Shown here: positions 52,047-61,120 of the stretch, one piece after another
How positions within the stretch are numbered: the stretch's first letter is position 1
Layout: every line of letters starts with the position of its first letter
Source of the DNA: Alphaproteobacteria bacterium
GTDB taxonomy: Bacteria; Pseudomonadota; Alphaproteobacteria; Rhodobacterales; Rhodobacteraceae
DNA: 64,000 bases
Reading direction: 5' to 3'
Assembly (NCBI GenBank): GCA_030429105.1
Contig: JAUIDE010000007.1
Coordinates: forward strand, 23,078-87,077
The notes under the pieces: generated by a model
Database searches by the model: none
Seen by the model: the letters and a program-made list of their open reading frames with translations, nothing else
Told to the model about the DNA's origin: nothing
Translations under genes and position numbers: made by a program

Positions 52047-53729
52047 TCAGGCGTCGGCTTCGGCGGCGGCCCGCGCCTCCGGGCCCTCGCCCTCCGCGCG
52101 GCGGAACGTCCATTTCACGGCGCCCCTGTAATCCTTCGCCGCGGCCCTGACCACCATCTGTTTCGTCGCGCGCGGAGCGGCGCGCGCCTCGTCGAGCCAG
52201 ACGCTCTCCTCGATCGAGAGGGCGCCGCCGGAGGCGCGCATGACCCAGATCTCGGACCCGAGACGGAGCCGCGCGGCGGAGCCGGCGAGGAAGAGCCCGG
52301 CCTCCGCCTCCGGATGGAGGTGGAAGCGGATCGTGAAGGGCACGCTGCCGCGCTCTTCCCGGCGCGCGGCGGCGTCGAAGATTTCCCGCGGGCCGGGGCC
52401 GGTGGCGTCCACCCGGTCCTCCCCGCGGAAATCCGTCCCGTCCGCGGAAAGCCAGAGGCGGCGGTGATGGACGAGGCCGTGGCTCCCGAGCCAGCCGTCA
52501 TGCTCCGCGACGAGCCAGACGCCGCTCTCGTCCTCCTCCCGCACCGCGCTCACATGGCCGGGGCGGGTGAGCCGCCCCTCCGCGCCGGATAGGCGGGCGG
52601 AGGAGGTTTCGTCCACCGAGAGGCCGCTATGCGCGGCGGTGGCGCGGGCGGCGCGGCGCCATTCCTCCCCGAACCGGGCGCCCGGGCCGCAATTGACGAC
52701 GAGCGGGCGGCGGCCGACCGACATCTCGAAGCAGAAGAGGCTGGCATGCGCCGCCGCGCTTTCCCCCGCCGCGGCGGCGTCGAAGAGGATGGTGGTGCGG
52801 GCCGAGCCGAGGCGGTGGAAGCCCATCGTCTCCCGCACTGGCGCGGCGGGGCGGATGCCGGAGGCGGAAAGCGCGCGGTCGATGCGTTCCGGGTCGCCCC
52901 CGCCGCCGCCATGGAAGCGGGCGAGCCGCCCGTCCCCCAGCCGGAGCGCGCGGAGCGCGGCGGCGAGGCGCGGCAGCGCGGCGGCGTGCTCCGCCGCCGG
53001 GGCGCGCCCCGCCCCTTCGAGGCTCCGCGCCGCCCAGACGAGGATCGCGAAGACCTCCGCCAGCGCCTCCGGGTTCCGCGCCGCGATCCCGCCGTCCTGC
53101 CAGACGGAGCGCGCCGCTTCTCGCCCGAGCGCGGCGGCGCCGGTCGCCAGCGTCTTCCCCTCAGCGCCTTCGAGGGCGAGCCCGGCATGGACGAGCCCGG
53201 CAGCGGCGCGGAAGCGCGGGAGGCCGGCGGGCGCGGCGCGCCAGCGGCGGGCGAGAAAGCGCGTCTGCCGCCCGAGCGCGCGGAAGAAGGCGCGGGAGCG
53301 GGCGGGGCCGGCGCCGGAAAGGATCAGCGGGGCATGGGCGATCCAGCGGCTGAGGCGCCGCCCGGTCAGGTCAGGCCGCCAGCCCGGCCCCGCGCCGCCG
53401 GCGAAGCGCGTGATCCAGTCGAAGACCCAGTCGCGGAGCGCGCTTCGCGTTTCCGGATCGGCGGCGGCGAAATCGTCCAGCCAGTCGAATCCGTGGAGCG
53501 TTTCCGCCCATGCGGCGGTCGGCGGCTCAACGTCCCACGGGCTCTTGCCCGGCGCCTCGACAAGCGCGCCTGCGAAGCGGAGAAGGCCGGAGGCGAGGCG
53601 CCGGGCCTCCGCTCCGTCCCCCGTCCAGAGCGGTTCGGGCGCGGTGACGATGGCGGTGGGCGCGCGGCCGAAGCGCGCCAGAAAGGCGTGCATCCGATCC
53701 GCCCGCGAGGGGGTGGGTGTTCCCGTCAT
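52047..53729 (-). CDS. Heparinase II/III-like protein
   Basis: A protein of about 560 residues from the ATG at 53727-53729 (a later [12 protein letters not shown], is also possible). The N-terminal half is an alpha-toroid helical region with WPxDG-like FDWLDDFAA and FRARFL-like blocks; the C-terminal half is the heparinase_II_III beta-sandwich with [42 protein letters not shown] and [12 protein letters not shown]. True heparinases are secreted; this one has no signal peptide. In Rhodobacterales it usually sits, as here, between purH and rsmB, and its cellular role is unclear. Confidence 0.85.
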   Translation of the reverse strand: MTGTPTPSRADRMHAFLARFGRAPTAIVTAPEPLWTGDGAEARRLASGLLRFAGALVEAPGKSPWDVEPPTAAWAETLHGFDWLDDFAAADPETRSALRDWVFDWITRFAGGAGPGWRPDLTGRRLSRWIAHAPLILSGAGPARSRAFFRALGRQTRFLARRWRAAPAGLPRFRAAAGLVHAGLALEGAEGKTLATGAAALGREAARSVWQDGGIAARNPEALAEVFAILVWAARSLEGAGRAPAAEHAAALPRLAAALRALRLGDGRLARFHGGGGGDPERIDRALSASGIRPAAPVRETMGFHRLGSARTTILFDAAAAGESAAAHASLFCFEMSVGRRPLVVNCGPGARFGEEWRRAARATAAHSGLSVDETSSARLSGAEGRLTRPGHVSAVREEDESGVWLVAEHDGWLGSHGLVHHRRLWLSADGTDFRGEDRVDATGPGPREIFDAAARREERGSVPFTIRFHLHPEAEAGLFLAGSAARLRLGSEIWVMRASGGALSIEESVWLDEARAAPRATKQMVVRAAAKDYRGAVKWTFRRAEGEGPEARAAAEADA

Positions 53730-53794
53730 GTCGCCGCTCGATGCGCCGCTTTCTGCGGCTTGTCGGGGAAGCTTACGCCGCCGCGGCGCCGCTG

Positions 53795-55093
53795 TCACGC
53801 GCGGCGGCGGAAGCGGGCGGCGAAGAACCCGTCCATCCCGCCCCGCTCCGGCCAGAAATCGGGCCGGGCGCGGAAGTCGCCTGCGCGGGTGATGAACGCC
53901 GCGTCACCCGCCTCCTCCGCCGTCACCGGCTCGCGCGCCGCATCCTCATGGGCGCGGAGGAAGGCGCTCGCTTGCGCTTCGCCCTCCGTGCGGATGAGGG
54001 AGCATGTGGCGTAGATCAGGAGGCCGCCGGGGCGGGTCAATGCGAAGGCGGCTTCCAGAAGGCGCGCCTGGAGCGCGGCGGCCTCCGCGACGCCGAGATC
54101 GGCGCGGATATGCGGAAGCTCGGGATGGCGGCGGATCGTGCCGGTCGCGGTGCAGGGGGCGTCGAGCAGGACGAGATCGAAGGGCTCCGCCTTCCATTCC
54201 AGCGCGTCGGCGACGACGATCTCCGCCGCGAGGCCGGTGCGGGCGAGGTTTTCCCGCAGCCGCTCAGTCCGCGCCTCCGAAGCGTCGAGCGCGGTGACGC
54301 GCCAGCCGGCGGCGGCGACCTGCATCGTCTTTCCGCCGGGCGCGGCGCAGAGGTCGAGCGCGCGGCGCCCTTCGCCGGGGCCGGCGAGCCGGGCGGGGAT
54401 GGCGGCGGCGGCGTCCTGCGCCCACCATTCGCCCTCCGTATAGCCGGGGAGTTCGGTGATCCGCCCCGGCCGTTCGAGCCGGACGGAGCCGCCGGGCAGC
54501 GCCTCCCCGCCGAGCCGGGCGGCGAGGGCGGCGGCGTCTCCGTCCCGCGGCGTGAGGTCGAGCGGGGCGGGGCGGAGATGCGCGGCGCCGATGGCGCGGG
54601 CGCCGTCACGGCCCCAGTCCGCGCGGAGCGCGCGCCAGAGCGGATCGGGCGTCGCGAGGCGGGGGAGGTCGAGCGCGGACCAGATCTCCGGCCCTTCAGC
54701 CGCCGCGCGGCGGAGGACGGCGTTGACGAAGCCGGAAAGCCGCGCCGTCTCTCCGTCCGCCTTGGCGAGGCGCACGGCGGCGTCCACCGCCGCGTGCGGC
54801 GCCTCCCCGAGCGCGAGAAGCTCGGTTCCGGCGAGGCGGAGGATGGCGAGCGCCCCCTCCGGCGGGCGCCGCTCCGCGAGTGTCGCCAGCACGGCGTCCA
54901 CCGGGCCCACCCAGCGCAGGGTCTCTCGCGCAAGGGTCAGCGCGCGGGCGCGGTCCGGCCCCGGGAGGCCGGCGGGCAGCGCCGCGTCTTCGAGCGGCGC
55001 GCCTTCTTCCAGCGCGCGGCGGATGAGGGCGAGCGCGGCGGCGCGGGCGGGCTGGCCGGGGGCGGCGGCCTGGGCCTTCGCCGCGCGGGTCAC
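53795..55093 (-). CDS. rsmB: 16S rRNA (cytosine-C5)-methyltransferase RsmB
   Basis: A 432-residue enzyme that methylates C967 of 16S rRNA. The N-terminal NusB-like helical domain (about 20-140) is followed by a Rossmann methyltransferase: [16 protein letters not shown] (SAM loop), [15 protein letters not shown] with one catalytic cysteine, and [12 protein letters not shown] with the second. I take the GTG at 55091-55093, which overlaps the htpX stop as GTGA; a TTG two codons earlier is an alternative. Confidence 0.93.
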   Translation of the reverse strand: MTRAAKAQAAAPGQPARAAALALIRRALEEGAPLEDAALPAGLPGPDRARALTLARETLRWVGPVDAVLATLAERRPPEGALAILRLAGTELLALGEAPHAAVDAAVRLAKADGETARLSGFVNAVLRRAAAEGPEIWSALDLPRLATPDPLWRALRADWGRDGARAIGAAHLRPAPLDLTPRDGDAAALAARLGGEALPGGSVRLERPGRITELPGYTEGEWWAQDAAAAIPARLAGPGEGRRALDLCAAPGGKTMQVAAAGWRVTALDASEARTERLRENLARTGLAAEIVVADALEWKAEPFDLVLLDAPCTATGTIRRHPELPHIRADLGVAEAAALQARLLEAAFALTRPGGLLIYATCSLIRTEGEAQASAFLRAHEDAAREPVTAEEAGDAAFITRAGDFRARPDFWPERGGMDGFFAARFRRRA

Positions 55094-55980
55094 GCCCAAG
55101 GGTTCGAGCCGGGGCGGCGGGGAACGCGGCTTCGCCGTTCGATCAGGCTCCGCCCCGCCATCTCCTCCAGCGCGGCGATGCGGTTTTCGGGGTTCGGATG
55201 GGTGGAGAAGAGCTTGTCCGCCCCCCGCCCGGTCAGCGGGTTCATGATGAAGAGATGCGCCGAGGCCGGATTACGCTCGGCGGAGGGCATCTCGATCCGC
55301 CCGGCGAAGCCCGCGATCTTCCGGAGCGCGCCGGCGAGGGCGAGCGGGTCTCCGCAGATCTCGGCGCCCGCCCGGTCCGCCGCGTATTCGCGGGTGCGGG
55401 AGATCGTCATCTGCACCACCGTCGCCGCGAGGGGGGCGAGGATCATCACGAGGATCGCGCCGACGGCGCCCATCGGCCCGCGATCATTCCGGAAGAAGAG
55501 CGCAAATTGCGCGAGGAAGCCGACGGCGCCCGCGATGCTCGCCGCGATGGTCATGATGAGCGTGTCGCGGTTGCGGATATGCGCCAGCTCATGCGCGATG
55601 ACGCCCTCCAGCTCCGGCCTGGTCAGGAGGCGGATCAGCCCGGTCGTCGCCGCGACGGCGGCGTTTTCCGGGTCCCGCCCGGTGGCGAAGGCGTTCGGCT
55701 GGTCGGAGTGGATGATGTAGAGCGCGGGCATGGGCAGGCCGGCGTTGGCCGCAAGCCGCTCCGTCATCTCGTAGAGTTCCGGCGCTCCGGCGGGCGTGAC
55801 GGGCTCCGCGTTGTGCATCCGGAGCGCCATCTTGTCGGAGTTCCACCAGGCCCAGCCGTTCATGCCGAGCGCGACGACAAGGGCGATGAGCGCGCCGCCC
55901 GCGCCGCCGAGCAGATAGCCCGCGGTGAGGAAGAGCGCCGTCATCGCCGCCAGCAGCAAGGCTGTCTTTGCGTAGTTCAT
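55090..55980 (-). CDS. htpX: Membrane zinc metalloprotease HtpX
   Basis: A 296-residue M48 protease. Two N-terminal hydrophobic helices (about 5-24 and 26-44) anchor it; the zinc motif HELAH is at residues 130-134, followed by a second pair of hydrophobic segments (about 143-185) and the third ligand region around [12 protein letters not shown]. HtpX degrades misfolded inner-membrane proteins with FtsH and is usually heat- or envelope-stress induced. It heads the run htpX-rsmB-heparinase-purH on the minus strand. Confidence 0.95.
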   Translation of the reverse strand: MNYAKTALLLAAMTALFLTAGYLLGGAGGALIALVVALGMNGWAWWNSDKMALRMHNAEPVTPAGAPELYEMTERLAANAGLPMPALYIIHSDQPNAFATGRDPENAAVAATTGLIRLLTRPELEGVIAHELAHIRNRDTLIMTIAASIAGAVGFLAQFALFFRNDRGPMGAVGAILVMILAPLAATVVQMTISRTREYAADRAGAEICGDPLALAGALRKIAGFAGRIEMPSAERNPASAHLFIMNPLTGRGADKLFSTHPNPENRIAALEEMAGRSLIERRSRVPRRPGSNPWA

Positions 55981-56020
55981 CCGCTATATCCCCGAGGAGG
56001 ACAGGATCGCGGAGGGATAT

Positions 56021-56215
56021 ATGCCTGACGGAGGCCCGGCGAAAGGAGCCGAAGCGCGCATCGCGGAAGCCGCCGCCCGCGCGCTCGCGGAGGCGGAGGC
56101 GCGGCGGAAGGCGGAGGCGCCGCTGATCCTGCCGAAGGAACTCGGCGGACGGGACGGGCCGGAGCCGACGCGCTACGGCGACTGGGAGAAGGACGGACTG
56201 GTTTCCGACTTCTGA
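56021..56215 (+). CDS. DUF1674 protein, SdhAF4-like succinate dehydrogenase assembly factor
   Basis: A 64-residue protein with an Ala/Glu-rich helix and a C-terminal tail GPEPTRYGDWEKDGLVSDF, the diagnostic block of DUF1674 (SdhAF4/Sdh8). In mitochondria this factor protects the flavinylated SdhA subunit during complex II assembly. Bacterial versions are common in alphaproteobacteria and are inferred to do the same. There are no sdh genes nearby. It is divergent from htpX. Confidence 0.88.
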   Translation: MPDGGPAKGAEARIAEAAARALAEAEARRKAEAPLILPKELGGRDGPEPTRYGDWEKDGLVSDF

Positions 56216-56223
56216 CGATTCGA

Positions 56224-56251
56224 TTGACTTTTTCGCAGGATTCGCGATTAC
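56224..56251 (+). promoter_or_regulatory. Candidate promoter of the VPLPA-CTERM gene
   Basis: TTGACT (56224-56229) and GATTAC (56246-56251) are separated by 16 bases in an AT-richer stretch between genes. The -35 match is good, the -10 weak. Confidence 0.3.
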
Positions 56252-56296
56252 GTCTCGTCGTGTTGTGTGTGCTCGGCCTAGCCAGATGGGGTGATC

Positions 56297-56872
56297 ATGT
56301 TGTCGTTTGGAAGAAGCTTCGCTGCGGCCCTCGTGGCGGCATGGTTGGTCGGCGCGCCATCCGCGAACGCTGCGCTAGTGGACTTCGATCTCGATGGCGA
56401 GATCGAGACCCTGGCAGGGGACTTCGAGCCCGCGACCGGCACTCTCAGCTTCGACACTGAAAACATTCTCGTCACCGATATCGGCGGCGGACTCTTCGCG
56501 CGGACGCTCACGCTGGCCGACATCATGCTGAGCCTTGCCGCTTTCGGGCAGACCTTCACGGAAGCGGACGTGCTGGCCGACCCTGACGACGAGGTCGTGG
56601 AACTCGGCGACGATGGCGTTCCCTTCACCCTCGCGCTCGATTTCGACCTCGGCACCGGCTTCATGTTCTCACTCTTCGACGTCGAGCCGAACGGCCCGGG
56701 CGTGCTCACCTTCACCGGCAGCGTGGACGTTCTGAGCCCGGACCCGGGCCCTGGCCAGGGCTCCACCGGCGGAGGGCGCCCGGACGGGGTGATTCCGCTG
56801 CCCGCCACCCTTCCGCTCCTCCTCGGCGCCTTCGGCGTCGCCGGGCTCGTGCTGCGGCGGCGGGCGGCCTGA
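56297..56872 (+). CDS. VPLPA-CTERM (PEP-CTERM-like) exported protein
   Basis: A 191-residue protein from the ATG at 56297 (GGGG five bases upstream; a GTG two codons earlier is in frame). Signal peptide MLSFGRSFAAALVAAWLVGAPSANA, an acidic Asp/Thr-rich mature domain (pI low, about 30-160) and a C-terminal tripartite sorting signal: IPLPATLP, a hydrophobic helix LLLGAFGVAGLVL and an Arg tail RRRAA. This is the VPLPA variant of PEP-CTERM found in Rhodobacterales; such proteins are processed by an exosortase-type system and linked to exopolysaccharide. No exosortase lies in the window. Confidence 0.85.
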   Translation: MLSFGRSFAAALVAAWLVGAPSANAALVDFDLDGEIETLAGDFEPATGTLSFDTENILVTDIGGGLFARTLTLADIMLSLAAFGQTFTEADVLADPDDEVVELGDDGVPFTLALDFDLGTGFMFSLFDVEPNGPGVLTFTGSVDVLSPDPGPGQGSTGGGRPDGVIPLPATLPLLLGAFGVAGLVLRRRAA

Positions 56873-56946
56873 GCGGCGGTTGACGCCGGGCCCGCGACCC
56901 CTGATCGTGGCCTCCCGCCTCTAGCGGGAAGAGCCTTGGGGGAGCG

Positions 56947-57483
56947 ATGAGCCAGACGTCGATCAGGGACTATATCCGCACGATTCCCGACTTCCCGCAT
57001 GAGGGCGTGCTCTTCCGGGACGTGACGACGCTCTTCGCCGATCCGCGCGGCTTCCGCATGGCGGTCGACCTCCTCATCCATCCCTTCGCAGGGCGGCGGA
57101 TCGACAGGGTGGCGGGACTGGAGGCGCGGGGCTTCATCCTCGGCGGCGCGGCGGCGCACCAGCTTTCGGTCGGCTTCACCCCGATCCGCAAGAAGGGGAA
57201 GCTCCCGTTCCGCACCATCGCGGAGGAATACACGCTCGAATACGGCCAGGCGGTGATGGAGGTGCATGACGACGCGATCCAGCCCGGCGAGCAGGTGCTG
57301 CTGGTCGACGACCTCCTCGCCACGGGGGGCACGGCGGCGGCGGGGGTGCGGCTGATCGAGCGGCTGGGCGGCGAGGTGGTCGGATGCGCCTTCGTGATCG
57401 ACCTCCCCGATCTCGGCGGGCGCAAACGGCTGGAGGGGATGGGGCTTTCCGTCCATGCGCTGACGGAATTCGAGGGGGCATGA
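56947..57483 (+). CDS. apt: Adenine phosphoribosyltransferase
   Basis: A 178-residue enzyme making AMP from adenine and [32 protein letters not shown] is the standard start, [31 protein letters not shown] the base-binding part, and [17 protein letters not shown] the PRPP motif. Its last four bases overlap the ATG of the DNA methyltransferase gene (ATGA), so the two are translationally coupled. Confidence 0.96.
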   Translation: MSQTSIRDYIRTIPDFPHEGVLFRDVTTLFADPRGFRMAVDLLIHPFAGRRIDRVAGLEARGFILGGAAAHQLSVGFTPIRKKGKLPFRTIAEEYTLEYGQAVMEVHDDAIQPGEQVLLVDDLLATGGTAAAGVRLIERLGGEVVGCAFVIDLPDLGGRKRLEGMGLSVHALTEFEGA

Positions 57484-58613
57484 AGGCGGGCGGGAGACCG
57501 GGCTTTCTCGAATTCTTCGCCGGCGGCGGCATGGCCCGCGCCGGGCTCGGGCCGGGTTGGGACTGCCTCTTCGCCAACGATATCGACCCGAAGAAGGCCG
57601 CCTCCTATGCGGAGAACTGGGGCGCGGAGGCGTTCCGCCTTGGCGATGTGACGGCGCTCTCGCCCGCCGACATTCCGGGGCGGGCCGCGCTCGCCTGGGG
57701 TTCGTTTCCCTGCCAGGACCTCTCGCTCGCGGGCGCCGGGAAGGGGCTCGGCGGGGCGCGGTCGGGGACGTATTTCGCCTTCTGGCGGCTCCTCGCCGGG
57801 CTTGCGGCTGAGGGGCGGGCGCCGGCGCTCGTCGCGGTCGAGAACGTCGCCGGAGCGCTGACGGCGCGGGGCGGCGCGGATTTCGCGGCGATCCTCGACG
57901 CCTTCGTCGCGAACGGCTATCGCGCCGGGGCGCTGATGATCGACGCGGCTTCCTTCCTGCCGCAGTCGCGCCCGCGGCTCTTCGTGGTCGGGGCGCGGGA
58001 GGGCGTCTCGCTCCCGCTGGCGAAGGCGCCGGGGCCGTTCCATCCGCCGGCGCTGCTTCGGGCCGTCGAGGCTCTGCCGGAATCGCTCCGCGCCGCGCAT
58101 CTTCTCCTGCGCCTGCCCGAGCCGCCGCGGCGCAACCTGACGCTTTCGGGGATCGTCGAGGAGGGCGCCGGCGGCTGGCTGCCGGAGCCGAAGACGGCGC
58201 GGCTCCTCTCCCTCATGGCGCCGCGGCATCGCGCGGCGGTCGAGGCTGCACAGGCGGTGGGGCGCACGGTCCATGGCTGCGTCTTCCGCCGGACGCGCCC
58301 CGTGGCGGGCGGGGGCAAGGCGCAGCGGGCGGAAGTGCGGTTCGACGGGCTTGCGGGGTGCCTCCGCACGCCGGGCGGCGGCTCCTCGCGCCAGTTCCTG
58401 ATCGAAGTCGACGGGGCGAGCGTGCGCGCCCGGCTTATGACGGCGCGGGAGGCGGCGCGGCTGATGGGGCTGCCGGAAGACTATATCCTCCCCGCCCGGC
58501 TCAACGCCGCGCTGCACCTGGCGGGCGACGGGGTGGCACCGCCGGTCGTCCGCTGGCTCGCCGCGCATCTCTTCGAACCGGCGCTCGGCCTCGCCCCGGC
58601 GCGGGCGGCCTGA
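57480..58613 (+). CDS. DNA (cytosine-5-)-methyltransferase, orphan
   Basis: A 377-residue C5-cytosine methyltransferase starting at the ATG shared with the apt stop. Motif I is [14 protein letters not shown], motif IV contains the catalytic C78 in [12 protein letters not shown], motif VI is E121-N122-V123, motif VIII is Q162-S-R-P-R166, and the C-terminal motif X is near VRWLAAHL. A variable target-recognition region (about 185-300) lies before [16 protein letters not shown]. No restriction endonuclease or specificity gene is present, so it is probably a solitary methyltransferase; recognition site unknown. Confidence 0.9.
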   Translation: MKAGGRPGFLEFFAGGGMARAGLGPGWDCLFANDIDPKKAASYAENWGAEAFRLGDVTALSPADIPGRAALAWGSFPCQDLSLAGAGKGLGGARSGTYFAFWRLLAGLAAEGRAPALVAVENVAGALTARGGADFAAILDAFVANGYRAGALMIDAASFLPQSRPRLFVVGAREGVSLPLAKAPGPFHPPALLRAVEALPESLRAAHLLLRLPEPPRRNLTLSGIVEEGAGGWLPEPKTARLLSLMAPRHRAAVEAAQAVGRTVHGCVFRRTRPVAGGGKAQRAEVRFDGLAGCLRTPGGGSSRQFLIEVDGASVRARLMTAREAARLMGLPEDYILPARLNAALHLAGDGVAPPVVRWLAAHLFEPALGLAPARAA

Positions 58614-58660
58614 CCGGGCATTTGCGCGAGGGCGGTCGGCTCCCGCCTGCCGACGCAAGA

Positions 58661-58684
58661 AAGGGCGCGGTCTCCCGCGCCCTT
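58661..58684. terminator. Intrinsic terminator between DNA methyltransferase and DUF2852 genes
   Basis: A perfect 10-bp stem (58661-58670 with 58675-58684, loop TCTC) lies between two convergent genes, with A-rich sequence on the left, giving a short U-rich end to the minus-strand RNA. Confidence 0.65.
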
Positions 58685-58705
58685 GAATGGCGATCGCCTG
58701 GTCCG

Positions 58706-59086
58706 TCAGGCCGAGATCGGCCCGTCGTCGCGGCGGTTCCGGTCCGACATGAACTGGTCGAACTCGGCCTTGTCCTTCGCGCGGCGGAGCTTGTCGAGGA
58801 AGTCGACGAAGGCCGTCCGCTCCTCCTCCAGCCGCCGCAGCGTCTCCGCGCGGTATTCGTCAAAGGCGGCGTTGCCCGTCTCGCCCATGCGTTCGTTCCG
58901 GTACCGGCGGCCCCAGCCGCCCTTCGAGCATCCCATTCGTCCACTCCAGAGCATGTAGAAGAGAATCGCCAGGCCAAGCGGCCAGACGAGTATGAAGCCG
59001 AGGACCATCGCCGCGATCCAGGCGGGGCGGCCCTTTTCGTCCAGCCACGCCTCGGCGCCTCTCAGCCATTCGCCGATCTTGTTCAC
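58706..59086 (-). CDS. DUF2852 membrane protein
   Basis: A 126-residue protein with one or two hydrophobic segments (about 24-46, WIAAMVLGFILVWPLGLAILFYMLW) and a charged C-terminal helix region GNAAFDEYRAETLRRLEEE and AKDKAEFDQFM, which are the marks of DUF2852, an alphaproteobacterial family of unknown function. Single gene with its own terminator. A TTAATGTTAATCACATTCAC stretch lies upstream between it and the TetR gene; it may be promoter DNA. Confidence 0.85.
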   Translation of the reverse strand: MNKIGEWLRGAEAWLDEKGRPAWIAAMVLGFILVWPLGLAILFYMLWSGRMGCSKGGWGRRYRNERMGETGNAAFDEYRAETLRRLEEERTAFVDFLDKLRRAKDKAEFDQFMSDRNRRDDGPISA

Positions 59087-59181
59087 GTCAGCAGCCTCCT
59101 TCCCGGCATGTTAATGTTAATCACATTCACATAGATGGGAGGGGCTCGCGGACCCGTCAAGCGGCCTTGGGCGAAAAATCG

Positions 59182-59802
59182 TCAGGGATCTTCGGGGATG
59201 AATCCGAGGCCGCGGAGATAGATCGCCGCGCCGGCCTCCAGCAGGTCCTCCGGCGGGATCGGCGCGCGGCGGCGCGCCTCGTCCCCCCGCCCGAAGAGCG
59301 CGGTGACGCCATGGCTGAGCGCCCAGAGGTGATAGGACATCATCAGGACGGGCGGGCGCTTCGCCTCCGGCATCTTTTCCGCAAGCTTCACGCAGGCGCG
59401 GTGGAGGGCGTTGAACGCGCGGTCGGCGGCGGCGCGCAATTCCGGGTCCCGGTCCGGCGAGACGCCGGCCTCGAACATCGCGGCGAAATAGGCGGGCTCG
59501 GCCTTTGCGAAGCCGAGATAGGCGCGCCCCACCCGCTCGAAGGCCGAGAGTGCGGAGGGGCGCCCTTCGTCCCACGCCGCCTCCAGCCTCGCGGCGAAGA
59601 GCTCGAAGCCGCGCCGCGCCGTCTCGACGATCAGCTCGTCCCGGTCCTTGAAGTGCCTGTAGGGCGCGGCGGGCGAGACGCCGGCGCGCCGCGCCGCCTC
59701 CGCGAAGGAGAAGCCGTTCGGGCCTTTTTCCGAAATGAGCGAGAGAACGGCCTCGACGAGGGCCGATTTCAGGTTGCCGTGGTGATAGCTGTTGCGGCCC
59801 AT
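59182..59802 (-). CDS. TetR/AcrR-family regulator
   Basis: A 206-residue repressor-type regulator. The N-terminal helix-turn-helix covers about residues 8-55 (YHHGNLKSALVEAVLSLISEKGPNGFSFAEAARRAGVSPAAPYRHFKDRDELI), and the rest is the helical ligand-binding domain, with a C-terminal TetR_C-like region. The effector and targets are unknown; it is divergent from rlmB and not next to an efflux pump. Confidence 0.9.
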   Translation of the reverse strand: MGRNSYHHGNLKSALVEAVLSLISEKGPNGFSFAEAARRAGVSPAAPYRHFKDRDELIVETARRGFELFAARLEAAWDEGRPSALSAFERVGRAYLGFAKAEPAYFAAMFEAGVSPDRDPELRAAADRAFNALHRACVKLAEKMPEAKRPPVLMMSYHLWALSHGVTALFGRGDEARRRAPIPPEDLLEAGAAIYLRGLGFIPEDP

Positions 59803-59912
59803 CCCCCTTATATGGCCCGCCGGCGCGGCGGGGGCCAGTAGGGCGCGCGTGCGCGCCGAGGGGGCCAGCGGCGGCGATGGTCTTTACCGCGCCGCCGCGC
59901 TATTGCGACGCC

Positions 59913-60707
59913 ATGAACGAGACACGCACGCAAAAGCCCGCCTGGGTGATCGAGAAGGAGCGCGCGCGCCGCGAGGGGCCGGCGCCCGTCTGGCTCTTCG
60001 GGCTCCATGCGGTGCGGGACGCTTTGCTTAACCCTGCGCGCGCCCATGAACGGCTCGTCGTCACCCGCAACGCGGCGGAGAAGCTCTTCGAGGCCATCGC
60101 CGCCAGCCGCGTGACGCCGGAGGAGGCGGACCCGCGCCGCTTCCCCGCGCCGCTCGACCCGGGCTCGGTGCACCAGGGCGCCGCGCTGCTGACCCGCCCG
60201 CTCGACTGGGGCGGGCTGGAGGAGACCTGTGCGCCGACGGAGGCGGACCCGGCGCCCGTCGTCCTCCTCCTCGACCGGGTGACGGATCCGCACAATGTCG
60301 GCGCGATTCTGCGCTCCGCCGAGGTTTTCGGGGCGCGGGCGGTGATCGCCCCGCTTCGCCATGCGGCGCCGGAGACGGGGGCGCTGGCGAAGTCGGCCTC
60401 CGGCGCGCTGGAGCGGCAGCCCTATCTCCGCGTGAAGAACCTTTCCGAGACGATGGAGCGGCTGCGCGGGCTCGGCTTCCGGCTCGTCGGGCTCGACGGC
60501 GCGGCGGAGGCGGAGATCGGCGAGGCGGTCGCGCCGCCGGGGCCGGTCGGGCTCGTCCTCGGCGCGGAGGGGCCCGGCCTCAGGGAAAAATCGCGGGAGG
60601 GCTGCGATCTTCTCGCCCGCATTCCGTTCGCGGGGAGCTTCGGCTCCCTTAATGTTTCGAACGCCGCCGCCATTTCGCTCTACGCAGCGCGCACGGCGCG
60701 GCGCTGA
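59913..60707 (+). CDS. rlmB: 23S rRNA (guanosine-2'-O)-methyltransferase RlmB (SpoU/TrmH family)
   Basis: A 264-residue SPOUT methyltransferase. The substrate-binding domain is N-terminal (WLFGLHAVRDALLNPARA), and the trefoil-knot core holds motif 1 LLDRVTDPHNVGAILRSAEVFGA, motif 2 GLVLGAEGPGL and motif 3 IPFAGSFGSLNVSNAAAISLY. It methylates G2251 in the peptidyl-transferase loop. Start at the ATG at 59913; a 12-codon extension upstream is not typical. Confidence 0.92.
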   Translation: MNETRTQKPAWVIEKERARREGPAPVWLFGLHAVRDALLNPARAHERLVVTRNAAEKLFEAIAASRVTPEEADPRRFPAPLDPGSVHQGAALLTRPLDWGGLEETCAPTEADPAPVVLLLDRVTDPHNVGAILRSAEVFGARAVIAPLRHAAPETGALAKSASGALERQPYLRVKNLSETMERLRGLGFRLVGLDGAAEAEIGEAVAPPGPVGLVLGAEGPGLREKSREGCDLLARIPFAGSFGSLNVSNAAAISLYAARTARR

Positions 60708-60970
60708 GGTGCGAATCTCTGCGCGGCTGGGGGGGTTCCCCGCGGGTCGCGCGCGTTGCGCGCATCGCGTGTGTTACAGGCGGGCGCAGGTTCGTGAGAT
60801 TCCTTGCAGGTGGATTATGACAAGAGCAACTTTGGAGTGCATCTTTTTAAATTACTGATATGAAAGGTAAATTTCTGGCGCTCCGGCAAGATCGGCCAAA
60901 CCGTTGTGCGAAAATGAACACCGCCTGCAACAATTCGACATAAAAAGGGGAGCAACGGCTGGCCGATTGC

Positions 60971-60979
60971 TGCTATAAC
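60971..60979 (+). promoter_or_regulatory. Extended -10 promoter candidate
   Basis: TGCTATAAC at 60971-60979 matches the extended -10 form (TGn plus TATAAC). There is no good -35 at 17 bases. It would start RNA near 60986, about 88 bases before the end of the strong terminator. Confidence 0.35.
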
Positions 60980-60985
60980 ACCCAC

Positions 60986-61073
60986 ATGAGTTTTGAAGGC
61001 GGATCGAGAGGTCTCCTTCATCCACTCACTGTCCCTCGTTCTGACTGCGCCCGCTTCGGCGGGCGTTTTTTTT
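60986..61073 (+). ncRNA. Candidate small RNA or attenuator leader upstream of the methionine genes
   Basis: The segment between the extended -10 element and the terminator would form an RNA of about 88 bases. It contains a possible stem GAAGG (60995-60999) with CCTTC (61015-61019) and ends in the intrinsic terminator at 61048-61073. An ORF of 29 codons (ATG 60986, stop 61073-61075) runs through the terminator, so a leader-peptide attenuator for the CoA-binding and sulfhydrylase genes is an alternative to a free small RNA. Support comes only from the signals; no known family was recognised. Confidence 0.35.
61048..61073 (+). terminator. Strong intrinsic terminator
   Basis: CGCCCGC (61048-61054) and GCGGGCG (61059-61065) form a 7-bp stem around a TTCG tetraloop, followed by eight T (61066-61073). 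It is the best-formed plus-strand terminator here, yet lies 340 bases after the nearest plus-strand gene and 48 bases before the next one. Confidence 0.85.
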
Positions 61074-61120
61074 GACCGGGGGCCCTTCCGCCGCGCCGCG
61101 CCGCGCGGCAGGATCGGGGG

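Larger units (their letters stand above)
60708..61120. other. 413-base intergenic region with AT-rich core
   Basis: The longest gene-free stretch in the window. Its central part (about 60815-61000) is clearly AT-richer than the flanks, with runs such as TTTTTAAATTAC and ATAAAAAGG. It ends in an extended -10-like motif, a short transcript-sized segment and a strong intrinsic terminator (separate entries). I see no tRNA and no match to the SAM-II or SAM/SAH riboswitch consensus as I remember them. Confidence 0.6.

Noticed and set aside
60986..61075. 29-codon ORF running through the strong terminator
   Set aside because: No convincing ribosome site was found and its last codons are just the translated terminator stem; kept only as an alternative in the leader entry, not as a gene.
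60708..61120. Possible SAM-II or SAM/SAH riboswitch before the methionine genes
   Set aside because: The remembered cores of these riboswitches (for example the conserved TGATTTAACC or TTGGAGCA contexts) were looked for and not found in the right arrangement; only terminator and promoter-like signals remain.
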